Origin: Actinomycetota bacterium
GTDB taxonomy: Bacteria; Actinomycetota; Thermoleophilia; Solirubrobacterales; Solirubrobacteraceae
Direction of reading: 5' to 3'
Assembly: GCA_005788585.1 (NCBI GenBank)
Contig: SYBY01000116.1
Span: forward strand, 1 to 21,961
DNA length: 21,961 nucleotides
The position numbers and the translations under genes were made by a program. The first letter of the stretch is position 1. Every line of letters starts with the position of its first letter. The notes beneath the pieces were generated by a model. It was given only the letters and a program-made list of their open reading frames with translations. It did not search any database and was not told the origin of the DNA. Shown piece by piece: positions 1 to 7,333 of the stretch.

Positions 1-1001
1 ACGAACGCCATGAGGCCCATCGCCCAGACCGGGATGCCGCCCGGCTTCGGGATCTCCCGCGGGCCCTGGTTCTGCGGCGTGCCGGTCAGCGCGTCGGCCA
101 GGGTCAGTGAGGCGGTCTGCTCGACTGCGGGTCCGCAGCCCGTGACCGTGACGGCCGTGTCGTACGTCCCGGACTCGAGCGGCTCGGGCCACGGCATCGG
201 GTACGGCACCTTGTCGCCGGGCAGGACGGTGTCGAGCTGGCGCGTCTCGGTGCCGGCGGGCTGCCCGTCGCGGGTCAGCGCGACCTGCAGCTTGGGCTTG
301 CACAGCACGTTCCCGGTGTTCGTCAGGCCGACGACGATCGAGGGGACCTGTGTGCCCGCGACCGGCTTGATGCCGAGCTCCCCGACCTCCATGCCGCGGC
401 GCAGCGCGCCGTCGACGCGCACATGGGCGGCGAGGCCGACCCGCACGACCTGGCGAACGGAGAAGCTGCCGCCCGAGGCCTCGGGCTTGGCGGCCGGCTG
501 GAAGACGATGCCGCCGACGTGGTCTCCGGCCGAGGCGTTCTGCGGCACGCGGATGGTGGCGCGCACGCGACGCGTGGCACCCGGCGCGAGGGTGAAGCGG
601 TCCTCCGAGAGCGCGACCCAGCGCCCGGCCTCTCGCACGTCGTCGGTCCGGTTGCCGAACACGACGCCGGTGGTCGTCCCCGTCAGGCCATCGACCGGGT
701 ACGCCAGCAGGGTCTGTGGCTTCGACGAGCCGCTCGTGACCTCGATGTCACGCGTGATCGTTCCGCCCGCCGACACACCGACCTTGACGTACGCCTCCGC
801 TGCCGGCTGACCGGTGGCGTCGAGCGCCCGCGCGCTGAACCCGGACTCGGCCGCGTACGCGCCGCCGGGCACGCCGGCGAGCGCGACGAGCGCCAGCGCG
901 CCGGCCAGCCCGCTACGGCGTCGTGCCGAGCGTGAAGGTCCAGGTCGACGTGTAGGTGCCGGCGGGAGTGGCCGCGGGGATGCTGAGTTGCCAGTTCGCA
1001 T
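1..1001 (-). CDS. DUF916 / WxL-interacting-type secreted protein, C-terminus beyond window
   Basis: The open frame continues off the left edge, so the C-terminus is missing. An Arg-rich stretch and hydrophobic segment ending GGAYA-AES form a signal peptide. The mature part repeats the plan of the 1584-2891 product: a beta-rich domain with a conserved AYPVDGLTGTTTGVVFGNRTD-like stretch, then RWVALSEDRFTLAPG, a basic strand and AGDHVGGIVF. This is the pattern of the peptidoglycan-binding domain of WxL-interacting proteins (DUF916). A second beta domain holds two cysteines (contexts NVLCKP and VTGCGP) at the same places as in the paralogue. The visible end (PVWAMGLMAF) begins a membrane span. 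Start is uncertain: ATG at 1001 overlaps the upstream gene by 89 bp, and the only other in-frame option near the signal peptide is CTG at 908, which would drop the Arg residues. Inferred role: partner of the WxL-like proteins at the cell surface. Confidence 0.75.
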   Translation of the reverse strand, partial: MRTGNSASPRPLPPAPTRRPGPSRSARRRSGLAGALALVALAGVPGGAYAAESGFSARALDATGQPAAEAYVKVGVSAGGTITRDIEVTSGSSKPQTLLAYPVDGLTGTTTGVVFGNRTDDVREAGRWVALSEDRFTLAPGATRRVRATIRVPQNASAGDHVGGIVFQPAAKPEASGGSFSVRQVVRVGLAAHVRVDGALRRGMEVGELGIKPVAGTQVPSIVVGLTNTGNVLCKPKLQVALTRDGQPAGTETRQLDTVLPGDKVPYPMPWPEPLESGTYDTAVTVTGCGPAVEQTASLTLADALTGTPQNQGPREIPKPGGIPVWAMGLMAF

Positions 1002-1488
1002 TGAAGACCTGATTGCCCATGCCGCTGCCGGCCTGAGCGTTGAACATCTTGGTCGCCACCGGCGCGACTGCGGCGGCGGGAAGGGCGTACGGGGGAGTGA
1101 TCGCATTGCTCGCAGGGGTGCAGGAAGAGCCGCCGTCACAGGCGAGCCCGGAGAAGCTCGTGATCGTGGTGGCGTCGGTGGGCAGGGTGTCCGATCCGGA
1201 CGTGAAGGTCGTCGAGGTCGCGCTGATGCTCCAGCCCGCCTCGGAGCCGCGCGCGTCGCTGACCGTGAAGGCCTGGGCCGCGGGGTTCGTCCGGTCGGTG
1301 CCGTCCAGGGAGATGGCCGGGAACGTGACGTCGCCCGGCGTGCCGCTGATGAACGCGAGTGAGCCGCCCGAGATCTGCTGCGTGGCGGTTGCGTCCTGCG
1401 CGTGGGCCGGGGAAGCGGCCACGGCGACGAGCACGCCGGCGGTGAGCAGCGACACGGATGTACGACGGAGTGCGGAAAGCGGATGCAT
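913..1488 (-). CDS. Small secreted WxL-domain-like protein
   Basis: A 191-residue protein with signal peptide (residues 1-30, cleavage after SPAHA) followed almost entirely by a WxL-like domain. Seen in the sequence: VSDARGSEAGW (78-86), which matches the first WxL hallmark (V.D.RG...GW); MFNAQAGSGMG (148-158), the A..G.G segment; and an ending W-Q-L (166-168), P, GTYTSTWTFTL, P, matching the second hallmark (Y...LTW.L...P) with aromatics shifted. Two cysteines (117, 123) may pair. In Firmicutes, WxL domains bind peptidoglycan non-covalently and pair with DUF916 proteins, and genes for such proteins flank this one on both sides. The ATG at 1488 puts the signal peptide at the N-terminus. An in-frame ATG at 1587 would overlap the upstream stop as ATGA but adds 33 residues with no signal features. 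Its transcription is probably coupled to the upstream gene. Confidence 0.8.
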   Translation of the reverse strand: MHPLSALRRTSVSLLTAGVLVAVAASPAHAQDATATQQISGGSLAFISGTPGDVTFPAISLDGTDRTNPAAQAFTVSDARGSEAGWSISATSTTFTSGSDTLPTDATTITSFSGLACDGGSSCTPASNAITPPYALPAAAVAPVATKMFNAQAGSGMGNQVFNANWQLSIPAATPAGTYTSTWTFTLGTTP

Positions 1489-1583
1489 GGTGGGACGTTC
1501 CCCCGGAACCTCGGTGAGACTCGTGGCGTCCGGCGCAATGGACAGTGCGTCGAAGGCCTCGTGCTGGGACTGTTGTCGGCACC

Positions 1584-2891
1584 TCATTGCCGGATTCGCA
1601 GATCGGGCGCCTGGTTGGACGCATGTCCGACAGGGTTCGGGTTCGCGGTGTCGGGATCAGGCCCGAACGCCAGGTCGGGATCGCGGTGCACGGGCGCGAG
1701 CCGCAGCTTGGGGTCCCGCCGGTCGGTCGCCTCCTGGGCGACGACCACCAGGCCGAAGACGAGGAGCAGCGCCATCGGGGCTCCGGCGCGCCGTAATGCC
1801 TCGCCGGCGTTCTCCTCGACGAGCTTGCGGACCTTCTCCGCGAGCCCGCCCGACGCTCGGTCACGACCCTCACCGCGACCACCCGCGCCTCCCGCGCCCG
1901 AACCGGGGGTGCCGTTCTCCGCGCCGGGCGGGACGATCGTGGGCTCACGCTTCAGCGTGATGTCGGGCGTCCCCGCCCCGGACCGGGCGGGCGCCCGCGG
2001 CGCGCTCTCGATGGTCGTCGTGCGGCGCTTGCGGGTCCGTTCGCTCTCCCCTTCACCGCCGGGGAGTCCACCGACCCCGTCTTCGCCGCCTCCTGGGAGC
2101 GTGTCGGTGAAGGTGCGCGTCTGCGTCGCGCCGCACCCCGACGCGGTGACCTGGATGCGGTACTGCCCGGTCACGAGCGGGCGGGGCCAGGGCAGTGGGT
2201 ACGCGACGGTGTCGCGGGGCAGGATGGTGTCGAGCTGGCGCGTGGTCGTCCGGCCGTTCTCCCCCGGGCCGGTCAGGGTCGTGGCGACCTGCGGCGAGCA
2301 CCGTCGCGCGCCCGCGTTGCGCAGGCCGAGCGTGATGTACGAGGTACCAGCCCGGTTGGGAGCCACCGGTCGCGCCGATTCGATCTGGATCTGCGGCCCC
2401 GCGCCGCCGGGAACCTCGACGAGCACGGGCGCCACGACGCGCATGACCTGTGCCACGGCCGCCGTGCCGGACCGCTGCTGCTGGACCACCACGCTGCCGA
2501 CGTGCTCGCCGGCGGCGGTCCCGCCAGGGACGCGCAGCGTGAAGCGGATGACGGTCTCGCCGTTCGCGGGGATCGTCGCCGCGGTGCGGTCGGGCGTGAT
2601 CCATCCCCCGGTGCGGCTCGTGTCCGACCGTGTCCCGTAGACGATCCCGGTCGTCACCCCGGTCAGGGCGTCGGCGGGATAGACCGCGACGGTGGCCGGT
2701 GACGACGTGGTGTTCGTCACGGTGAACGCGCCGTTCGCCGTCCCGCCCGCGGCCAGTCCGAAGGCGAGGTACCCCTGCTGGGGCATCGGCCCCTCTGCCG
2801 ACGCGCGAAACCCCAGCCCTCCCTGCGCCGAGGCCGGCGCGGCCGCGAGGAGCAGCGCCACGAGGGCGAGCCCCGCGGCGCGGACGATCAC
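1584..2891 (-). CDS. DUF916 / WxL-interacting-type membrane-anchored surface protein
   Basis: A 435-residue protein. Signal peptide 1-22 (cleavage near APASA-Q). Residues about 38-137 form a DUF916-type domain: a strand AFTVTNTTSSPATVAVYPAD, then WITPDRTAATIPANGE and VPGGTAAGEHVGSVVV, the usual 'positive-charge-free strand plus G-(E/D)-H-hGGh' ending. A second beta domain (about 145-265) carries cysteines 198 and 253, likely a disulfide. A low-complexity Gly/Arg/Pro linker (266-350), a charged helix (350-370) and one membrane span (about 372-387) lead to a 48-residue cytoplasmic tail. The family holds WxL proteins at the wall. Start is GTG at 2891 in a GTGA overlap with the cyclase gene stop, with GGAGG five bases upstream inside that gene. 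Similar in layout to the 1-1001 product, so the locus carries a duplicated partner. Confidence 0.82.
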   Translation of the reverse strand: MIVRAAGLALVALLLAAAPASAQGGLGFRASAEGPMPQQGYLAFGLAAGGTANGAFTVTNTTSSPATVAVYPADALTGVTTGIVYGTRSDTSRTGGWITPDRTAATIPANGETVIRFTLRVPGGTAAGEHVGSVVVQQQRSGTAAVAQVMRVVAPVLVEVPGGAGPQIQIESARPVAPNRAGTSYITLGLRNAGARRCSPQVATTLTGPGENGRTTTRQLDTILPRDTVAYPLPWPRPLVTGQYRIQVTASGCGATQTRTFTDTLPGGGEDGVGGLPGGEGESERTRKRRTTTIESAPRAPARSGAGTPDITLKREPTIVPPGAENGTPGSGAGGAGGRGEGRDRASGGLAEKVRKLVEENAGEALRRAGAPMALLLVFGLVVVAQEATDRRDPKLRLAPVHRDPDLAFGPDPDTANPNPVGHASNQAPDLRIRQ

Positions 2892-4480
2892 GCGACCTCC
2901 CGCAGGCGGGCACCCGGATCGGGCGCCACGGCCACGCGGTTGCGCCCGCCGTGCTTGGCGTCGTACAGCGCCGCGTCCGCGGCTTCGCGAAGAACTGCCG
3001 GCTCGGTGCCGTGGACCGGGCCGATGGACACCCCGAAGCTCGCGGTGACGTCGAACTCGATCGGCATCTCCGTGATCGCGACGCGAAGCCGCTCGGCGAC
3101 CTGCACCGCGTCCTCCACGGTCGCGCCGGGCATGACCACGCAGAACTCCTCACCGCCGTAGCGCGTGGCGGTGTCGCCGGCGCGGACCTGCTCGCTGAGG
3201 GTCCGCCCCACGACGCGCAGGACGTCGTCCCCGGCCTGGTGACCGTGCGTGTCGTTGAACTTCTTGAAGTGATCGACGTCGACCATCACGATGGCCAGCG
3301 TGCCCTTGCCCCGGGCGATCTGGGCGCAGGAGCGGGTCAGCAGGTCGTCGAGGTGCCGGCGGTTCGGCAGGCCGGTCAGCCCGTCGGTGACCGCGAGGTC
3401 GCGCACGGCCAGCAGGAGGTACGCGTTGGCGATGGCCAGCGACGCGTGGGAGACGAAGCGTTCGACCATCGTCACGACACGACGTTCCACGCGCGAGCCC
3501 CGGCGGGTCGAGTGCCGCGCCACGAGCGCTCCCACCACCGCGCCATGCTCGTCGCGCATCGGCGTGATGAGCAGATTCGCCCCTTCGCCGAACGGCGCGA
3601 GCGCGGCGTCGCCTGTGCGCGCCGACGTCGCGACGAGCGTGGTGCCGTAGTCGGCCAGCGCCTTGGTGACGACGGGCGCCGACTCGGCATCGCCCGCGAG
3701 GATCGTGTTCGCCGCCAGGTCCTGGAACCCGCGGGCGGCCAGGACCCGGAGGCCCTCCCCGTCGCGCCGCAGCACGAACGAGGGCTCACAGTCGTAGATG
3801 TCCGCCACGCCCGCCAGCAGGCGCTCGGCGATCGGGCCGGGCTCCTCGACGGCTTCGAGCTCCAGCGCGAAGCGCGCGAGCGCCTCGAGGTCGTAGCGGC
3901 GGCGGCGCAGCTCACGCTCGTTGACGGCGGCGAAGCTCGTGGTGACGAGCGCGACCAGCACGTACGCGCCGGCCACGACGAGCAGCGCCCAGTAGGTGTC
4001 GTCGCCGAAGGTGATCGCGGTGCCGCCGAGCGCGTCGACCAGGCCGGACTCGGTCAGGTACGCGGCCGCGATGAGCACCCAGGCGTTGAAGATGGCGAGC
4101 TTCAGGCCGGTCCGGAAGGACGCAAGCAGCGACACGGTGACCACCTGCCCGATGAGCAGGTAGATCAGCGGCGATTCGGGGCCGCCCTGTCCAAACGACG
4201 CCCACGTGAGAAAGACGCCGTCGGCCATGGCGAACACGCCGAAGATCCAGGTCGCGCGGCGGCCTGACACGCGCCAGCCGGCCTCGATGAGGAGCGTCGC
4301 CGCCAGGTAGCCGATGCTGACGAGTGCGACGGTGGAGAACGGGAGGTCGCCGCGCGCGCTCGGGAGGAGCTGCCAGCCGCCCAGGACGAGGACGATGGCC
4401 ACGGCGCGGAACGCCGAGATCATGCGCATCCGCTCGCCGAGCGGGACGAGGTCGACCCCCGCAGCAGACGCCGTGCTCAT
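2888..4480 (-). CDS. Membrane GAF-GGDEF diguanylate cyclase
   Basis: A 530-residue protein predicted to make cyclic di-GMP from two GTP. Five or six hydrophobic spans fill residues about 22-185, a GAF-like sensor domain covers about 200-355, and a GGDEF domain covers 362-515. The catalytic signature is intact: DGLTGLPNRRHL (366-377), D401 and D403 in VDVDHFKKFND, and RYGGEEF with GGEEF at 442-446. An RxxD motif (RAGD, 433-436) lies five residues before GGEEF, the spacing of the allosteric inhibitory site, so product feedback is likely. The gene starts 43 bp after the stop of the six-repeat TIG protein and its stop overlaps the next gene start (GTGA). This places second-messenger synthesis inside a surface-protein operon. 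The membrane region has no recognised ligand-binding signature; the signal sensed is unknown. Confidence 0.93.
   Translation of the reverse strand: MSTASAAGVDLVPLGERMRMISAFRAVAIVLVLGGWQLLPSARGDLPFSTVALVSIGYLAATLLIEAGWRVSGRRATWIFGVFAMADGVFLTWASFGQGGPESPLIYLLIGQVVTVSLLASFRTGLKLAIFNAWVLIAAAYLTESGLVDALGGTAITFGDDTYWALLVVAGAYVLVALVTTSFAAVNERELRRRRYDLEALARFALELEAVEEPGPIAERLLAGVADIYDCEPSFVLRRDGEGLRVLAARGFQDLAANTILAGDAESAPVVTKALADYGTTLVATSARTGDAALAPFGEGANLLITPMRDEHGAVVGALVARHSTRRGSRVERRVVTMVERFVSHASLAIANAYLLLAVRDLAVTDGLTGLPNRRHLDDLLTRSCAQIARGKGTLAIVMVDVDHFKKFNDTHGHQAGDDVLRVVGRTLSEQVRAGDTATRYGGEEFCVVMPGATVEDAVQVAERLRVAITEMPIEFDVTASFGVSIGPVHGTEPAVLREAADAALYDAKHGGRNRVAVAPDPGARLREVA
2896..2900 (-). promoter_or_regulatory. 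Ribosome-binding site (GGAGG) inside the cyclase gene
   Basis: GGAGG lies four bases ahead of the GTG start at 2891 and sits within the last codons of the diguanylate cyclase gene. It fixes the start of the DUF916-type gene and suggests translational coupling of the two. Confidence 0.7.
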
Positions 4481-4523
4481 ACCCGACGCAATCGGTAGGT
4501 GGCCGCGAACATTGAGCGAGGCC

Positions 4524-7226
4524 TCACGGCGCCGCCGTGAGGTCCACGGTCCAGGTCGAGGTGTAGGTGCCGCTCGTCGCGCTCGCAGGCACGTCGAGCT
4601 CGACGTCGACGTGGAGTCCGGTCTCCCCCTCGCCGGTGCCTGCGGCAGCGTTGAAGACGGTCACCTTCCCCGGGTCGATGGGCAGTGTCAGCGGATACCC
4701 CGCCACGCTGTTCGCGGGCGCCGGGCAGTCAGCGTCCGGGGCCACGACGGTCACCCCGGTGACGCGCGCGGCGTCCGCGGGCAGCTGTGCCCCGCCCACG
4801 GACTGGAAGCGGTCCACGCCGACCTGGACCTTCCAGCCCGCGCCGAGCCCGCTGAGGTCGGTCACGCCCACCGGGACCTGCTTCGTCCGGGTGACGTCGA
4901 GTCCGTCGAGGGCGACCGGGTCGAAGGCGAAGTCCGGCCAGCTGGCCTCGAGCGCGCCGCCCGCGCACGGGTCGTCGTAGGTGTAGTCGTCAGCGGCGGT
5001 GTCGGCGGACGTTCCGCCGATGGTGGTCACGCGGACCGCGACGCTGCCCACCGAGCCGGCCGGCGCGGTCGCGGTGATCTGCGTCGGCCCGTCGACGGTG
5101 TAGCCGGTCGCGTTGACGCCCCCGAACGTGACGGCGCTCGCCCCCGAGAGGTTCGTCCCGGTGATGACCACGCTCGTCCCGCCCGCCGGCGGGCCGGTCG
5201 CCGGTGCCAGCCCGGTCACGGCCGGGGCCGCGACGAAGGTGTAGTTGTCGGCCGCGGTGTTGGCGGACTGACCGCCGATGGTCGTCACCCTCACGTCGAC
5301 CACGCCCGTGCCCGCAGGGGCCGTGGCGGTGATCTGCGTCGCGGAGTCCACCGTGTACCCGGTGGCGTTGACACCACCGAACGTCACCGCGGTCGCGGCG
5401 GTCAGGTTCGTGCCCGTGATCGTCACGGACGTGCCGCCCGACGCCGGCCCCGCACCCGGCGCGAGACCCGTCACCGTCGGTGCCGCGACGTACGTGAAGT
5501 CGTCCGCGGCGGTGTTCGCCGACTGCCCGCCTGCCGTCGTGACGCGCACGTCCACCGTCCCTGCCGCCCCCGCCGGTGTCGTGGCCGTGATCTGCGTGGC
5601 GCCGTCCACGGTGAAGGCCGCCGCCACCCCGCCGACCGTCACGGACGTCGCGCCGGTGAGGTTCGTCCCGGTGATCGTCACCGACGTCCCCCCGGCCGTC
5701 GGACCCGCCGCCGGCGAGAGATTCGTGACGGTCGGCGCCGGAACGTAGGCGTAGTCGTCGGCCGCGGTGTTCGCCGTCGTGCCGCCGGGCGTGACGACCG
5801 AGACGTTCTGGGTGCCCGTCCCCGCGGGTGCGGTCGCGGTGATGGTGGTGGGATTCACGACGGTGTACCCCGTGGCGTTCGTCGCGCCGAAGCGCACCGC
5901 CGCCGCGCCGCTCAGGCCGCCGAAGTTCGTGCCCGTGATCGTGACGAGCGTGCCCCCGGCCGTCGGACCCGCACTCGGCGAGAGATTCGTGATCGTCGGT
6001 GGCGCGTAGTAGGTGTAGTCGTCGGCGGCGGTGTTGGCGCTCGTCCCACCCGGCGTCGTCACCGTGATGTTCTGCGTGCCGGTTCCCGCCGGTGCGGTGG
6101 CGGTGATCTGCGTCGCGCTGTCGACCGTGTAACCCGTCGCGTTCGTCGCGCCGAACCGCACGGCCGCCGCGCCGCTCAGGCCGGTGAAGTTCGTGCCGGT
6201 GATCGTCACCGATGTCCCGCCCGCGGTCGGGCCCGCAGCCGGCGCGACGTTCGTGACCGTCGGTGGCGCGTAGTAGGTGTAGTTGTCGGCGCTCCCCGCG
6301 TCGGCGCTCGTCCCGGCCGGCGTGGTGACGCGGACATCGATCGTGCCCGCCGCCCGCGCCGGGGTCGTCACCGTCACGGTCGTGTCGTTGACGACGCTGA
6401 CGCTCGTCCCTGCTGTGCCGCCGAAGGTGACACTGGTCGCGCCGGTGAGGTACTGCCCGGTGACCGTGACGGATTGACCGCCCGCGGTGGGCCCTGCGCT
6501 GGGCGCGACCGAGGTGATCACGGGCGTCGGCATCGCGTTGACGACCGCCGTGTACACGAAGTGTTCGGCGCCGAAGCCCAGACTGCTCCGGGTGGCTGTG
6601 CGGGTGTCCGTCGTCGGGGTGCTGGCGGACTCGTACGCGGTCGCGAGCGCCGCGTCGTTGCCGCCCCGCCAGCAGGACCTGGTCATCCCGCCGTCAAAGG
6701 TGATGTCCGGGCCGTTGCCGGTACTGGCGTTGACGCCGGACCAGCGCATGCTGCCGTTGCGCGTGACCGTCGCGTTGGGCAGCGGGATGGAGGCAGCGGT
6801 TCCGGTCGACCTGCCGGTGCCGGCAATCGGGCTGGCCGTGTCCGCGCCGATGAAGGCGTCGATCGACACACCAACCGTGTCGGCCCCCGAACCGGAGAGG
6901 TTGTACGACGCGGGCTCGCTTCCGGTCGCGACCTTGTACCAGGCCGCCGCCTGGCCGTCGTTGTACAGCGTGGTCCAGCCCCCGGTCAGCGAGATGCTGC
7001 CTGCGTCGTTCGCCGCGGCGCTGGCGACGAGGACGTCACCGGCGACGACGCCGGCCGGCCGGGAAACGCTGACGCCCGTCGAGTCGGACAGGTTGCAGCT
7101 GTTCGCCCGGTGGGTGACGGCTGCACCGGCGTCGGCGGGCGCGGAGACCAGGGCAACGAGAAATGCGAGCACGAGGCTCGCGCGCGCAGCGGCGGGCTGA
7201 GACAGGAGGCGACCCATAAGCGACAT
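4524..7226 (-). CDS. Secreted protein with six TIG/IPT repeats and C-terminal WxL-like module
   Basis: About 900 residues. Signal peptide (MSLMGRLLS through a long hydrophobic stretch, cleavage near SAPADAGA). Next is a beta-rich N-terminal domain of about 200 residues with the pattern SRPAGVVAGDVLVA, WYKVATGSEPASYNL and AFIGADTASP, also present in the 7334-10324 product. Then six tandem TIG/IPT immunoglobulin-like repeats of 85-88 residues, and a 147-residue C-terminal module with GAGWKVQVGVDRF, VFNAAAGTGEG and GTYTSTWTVDLTAAP, which aligns with the WxL domain. There is no LPXTG sorting signal or C-terminal membrane span, so wall attachment through the WxL-like end is the natural reading. 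Start: ATG at 7226 or 7217; an in-frame GTG at 7271 would precede the signal peptide with 15 uninformative residues. Expected role: adhesin or surface-layer component; ligand unknown. Confidence 0.87.
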   Translation of the reverse strand: MSLMGRLLSQPAAARASLVLAFLVALVSAPADAGAAVTHRANSCNLSDSTGVSVSRPAGVVAGDVLVASAAANDAGSISLTGGWTTLYNDGQAAAWYKVATGSEPASYNLSGSGADTVGVSIDAFIGADTASPIAGTGRSTGTAASIPLPNATVTRNGSMRWSGVNASTGNGPDITFDGGMTRSCWRGGNDAALATAYESASTPTTDTRTATRSSLGFGAEHFVYTAVVNAMPTPVITSVAPSAGPTAGGQSVTVTGQYLTGATSVTFGGTAGTSVSVVNDTTVTVTTPARAAGTIDVRVTTPAGTSADAGSADNYTYYAPPTVTNVAPAAGPTAGGTSVTITGTNFTGLSGAAAVRFGATNATGYTVDSATQITATAPAGTGTQNITVTTPGGTSANTAADDYTYYAPPTITNLSPSAGPTAGGTLVTITGTNFGGLSGAAAVRFGATNATGYTVVNPTTITATAPAGTGTQNVSVVTPGGTTANTAADDYAYVPAPTVTNLSPAAGPTAGGTSVTITGTNLTGATSVTVGGVAAAFTVDGATQITATTPAGAAGTVDVRVTTAGGQSANTAADDFTYVAAPTVTGLAPGAGPASGGTSVTITGTNLTAATAVTFGGVNATGYTVDSATQITATAPAGTGVVDVRVTTIGGQSANTAADNYTFVAAPAVTGLAPATGPPAGGTSVVITGTNLSGASAVTFGGVNATGYTVDGPTQITATAPAGSVGSVAVRVTTIGGTSADTAADDYTYDDPCAGGALEASWPDFAFDPVALDGLDVTRTKQVPVGVTDLSGLGAGWKVQVGVDRFQSVGGAQLPADAARVTGVTVVAPDADCPAPANSVAGYPLTLPIDPGKVTVFNAAAGTGEGETGLHVDVELDVPASATSGTYTSTWTVDLTAAP
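4968..6524 (-). repeat. Six tandem TIG/IPT-coding repeats
   Basis: Six in-frame units, in order of translation: 6264-6524, 6000-6263, 5736-5999, 5481-5735, 5226-5480 and 4968-5225. Each starts P-x-h-T-x-h-x-P-x-x-G-P, carries GGTSVTITGTN and ends AADDYTY or similar. Units differ by many synonymous changes, so they are old duplications kept by selection on the protein. Confidence 0.9.
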
Positions 7227-7333
7227 CCGCACGCCGCCCAGGTGGTTATGGCCAGCGAGAGGTAGACACACTGTCGACCGGCGCGACCGGATGCTCGTGC
7301 CGCCGCATGGCGTCCTGGACGAATCTCGCGCTC

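Noticed and set aside
10..810. Plus-strand open frame of 266 codons at the left edge
   Set aside because: The opposite strand reads as a DUF916-type protein closely matching the 1584-2891 product, with matching cysteines and signal peptide.
4314..7265. A 983-codon open frame on the plus strand opposite the six-repeat TIG gene
   Set aside because: It is Arg/Gly/Asp-rich without domains, mirrors the repeats of the true gene in periodic form, and is expected from third-position GC bias. The minus strand gives a signal peptide, TIG repeats and a WxL-like end.
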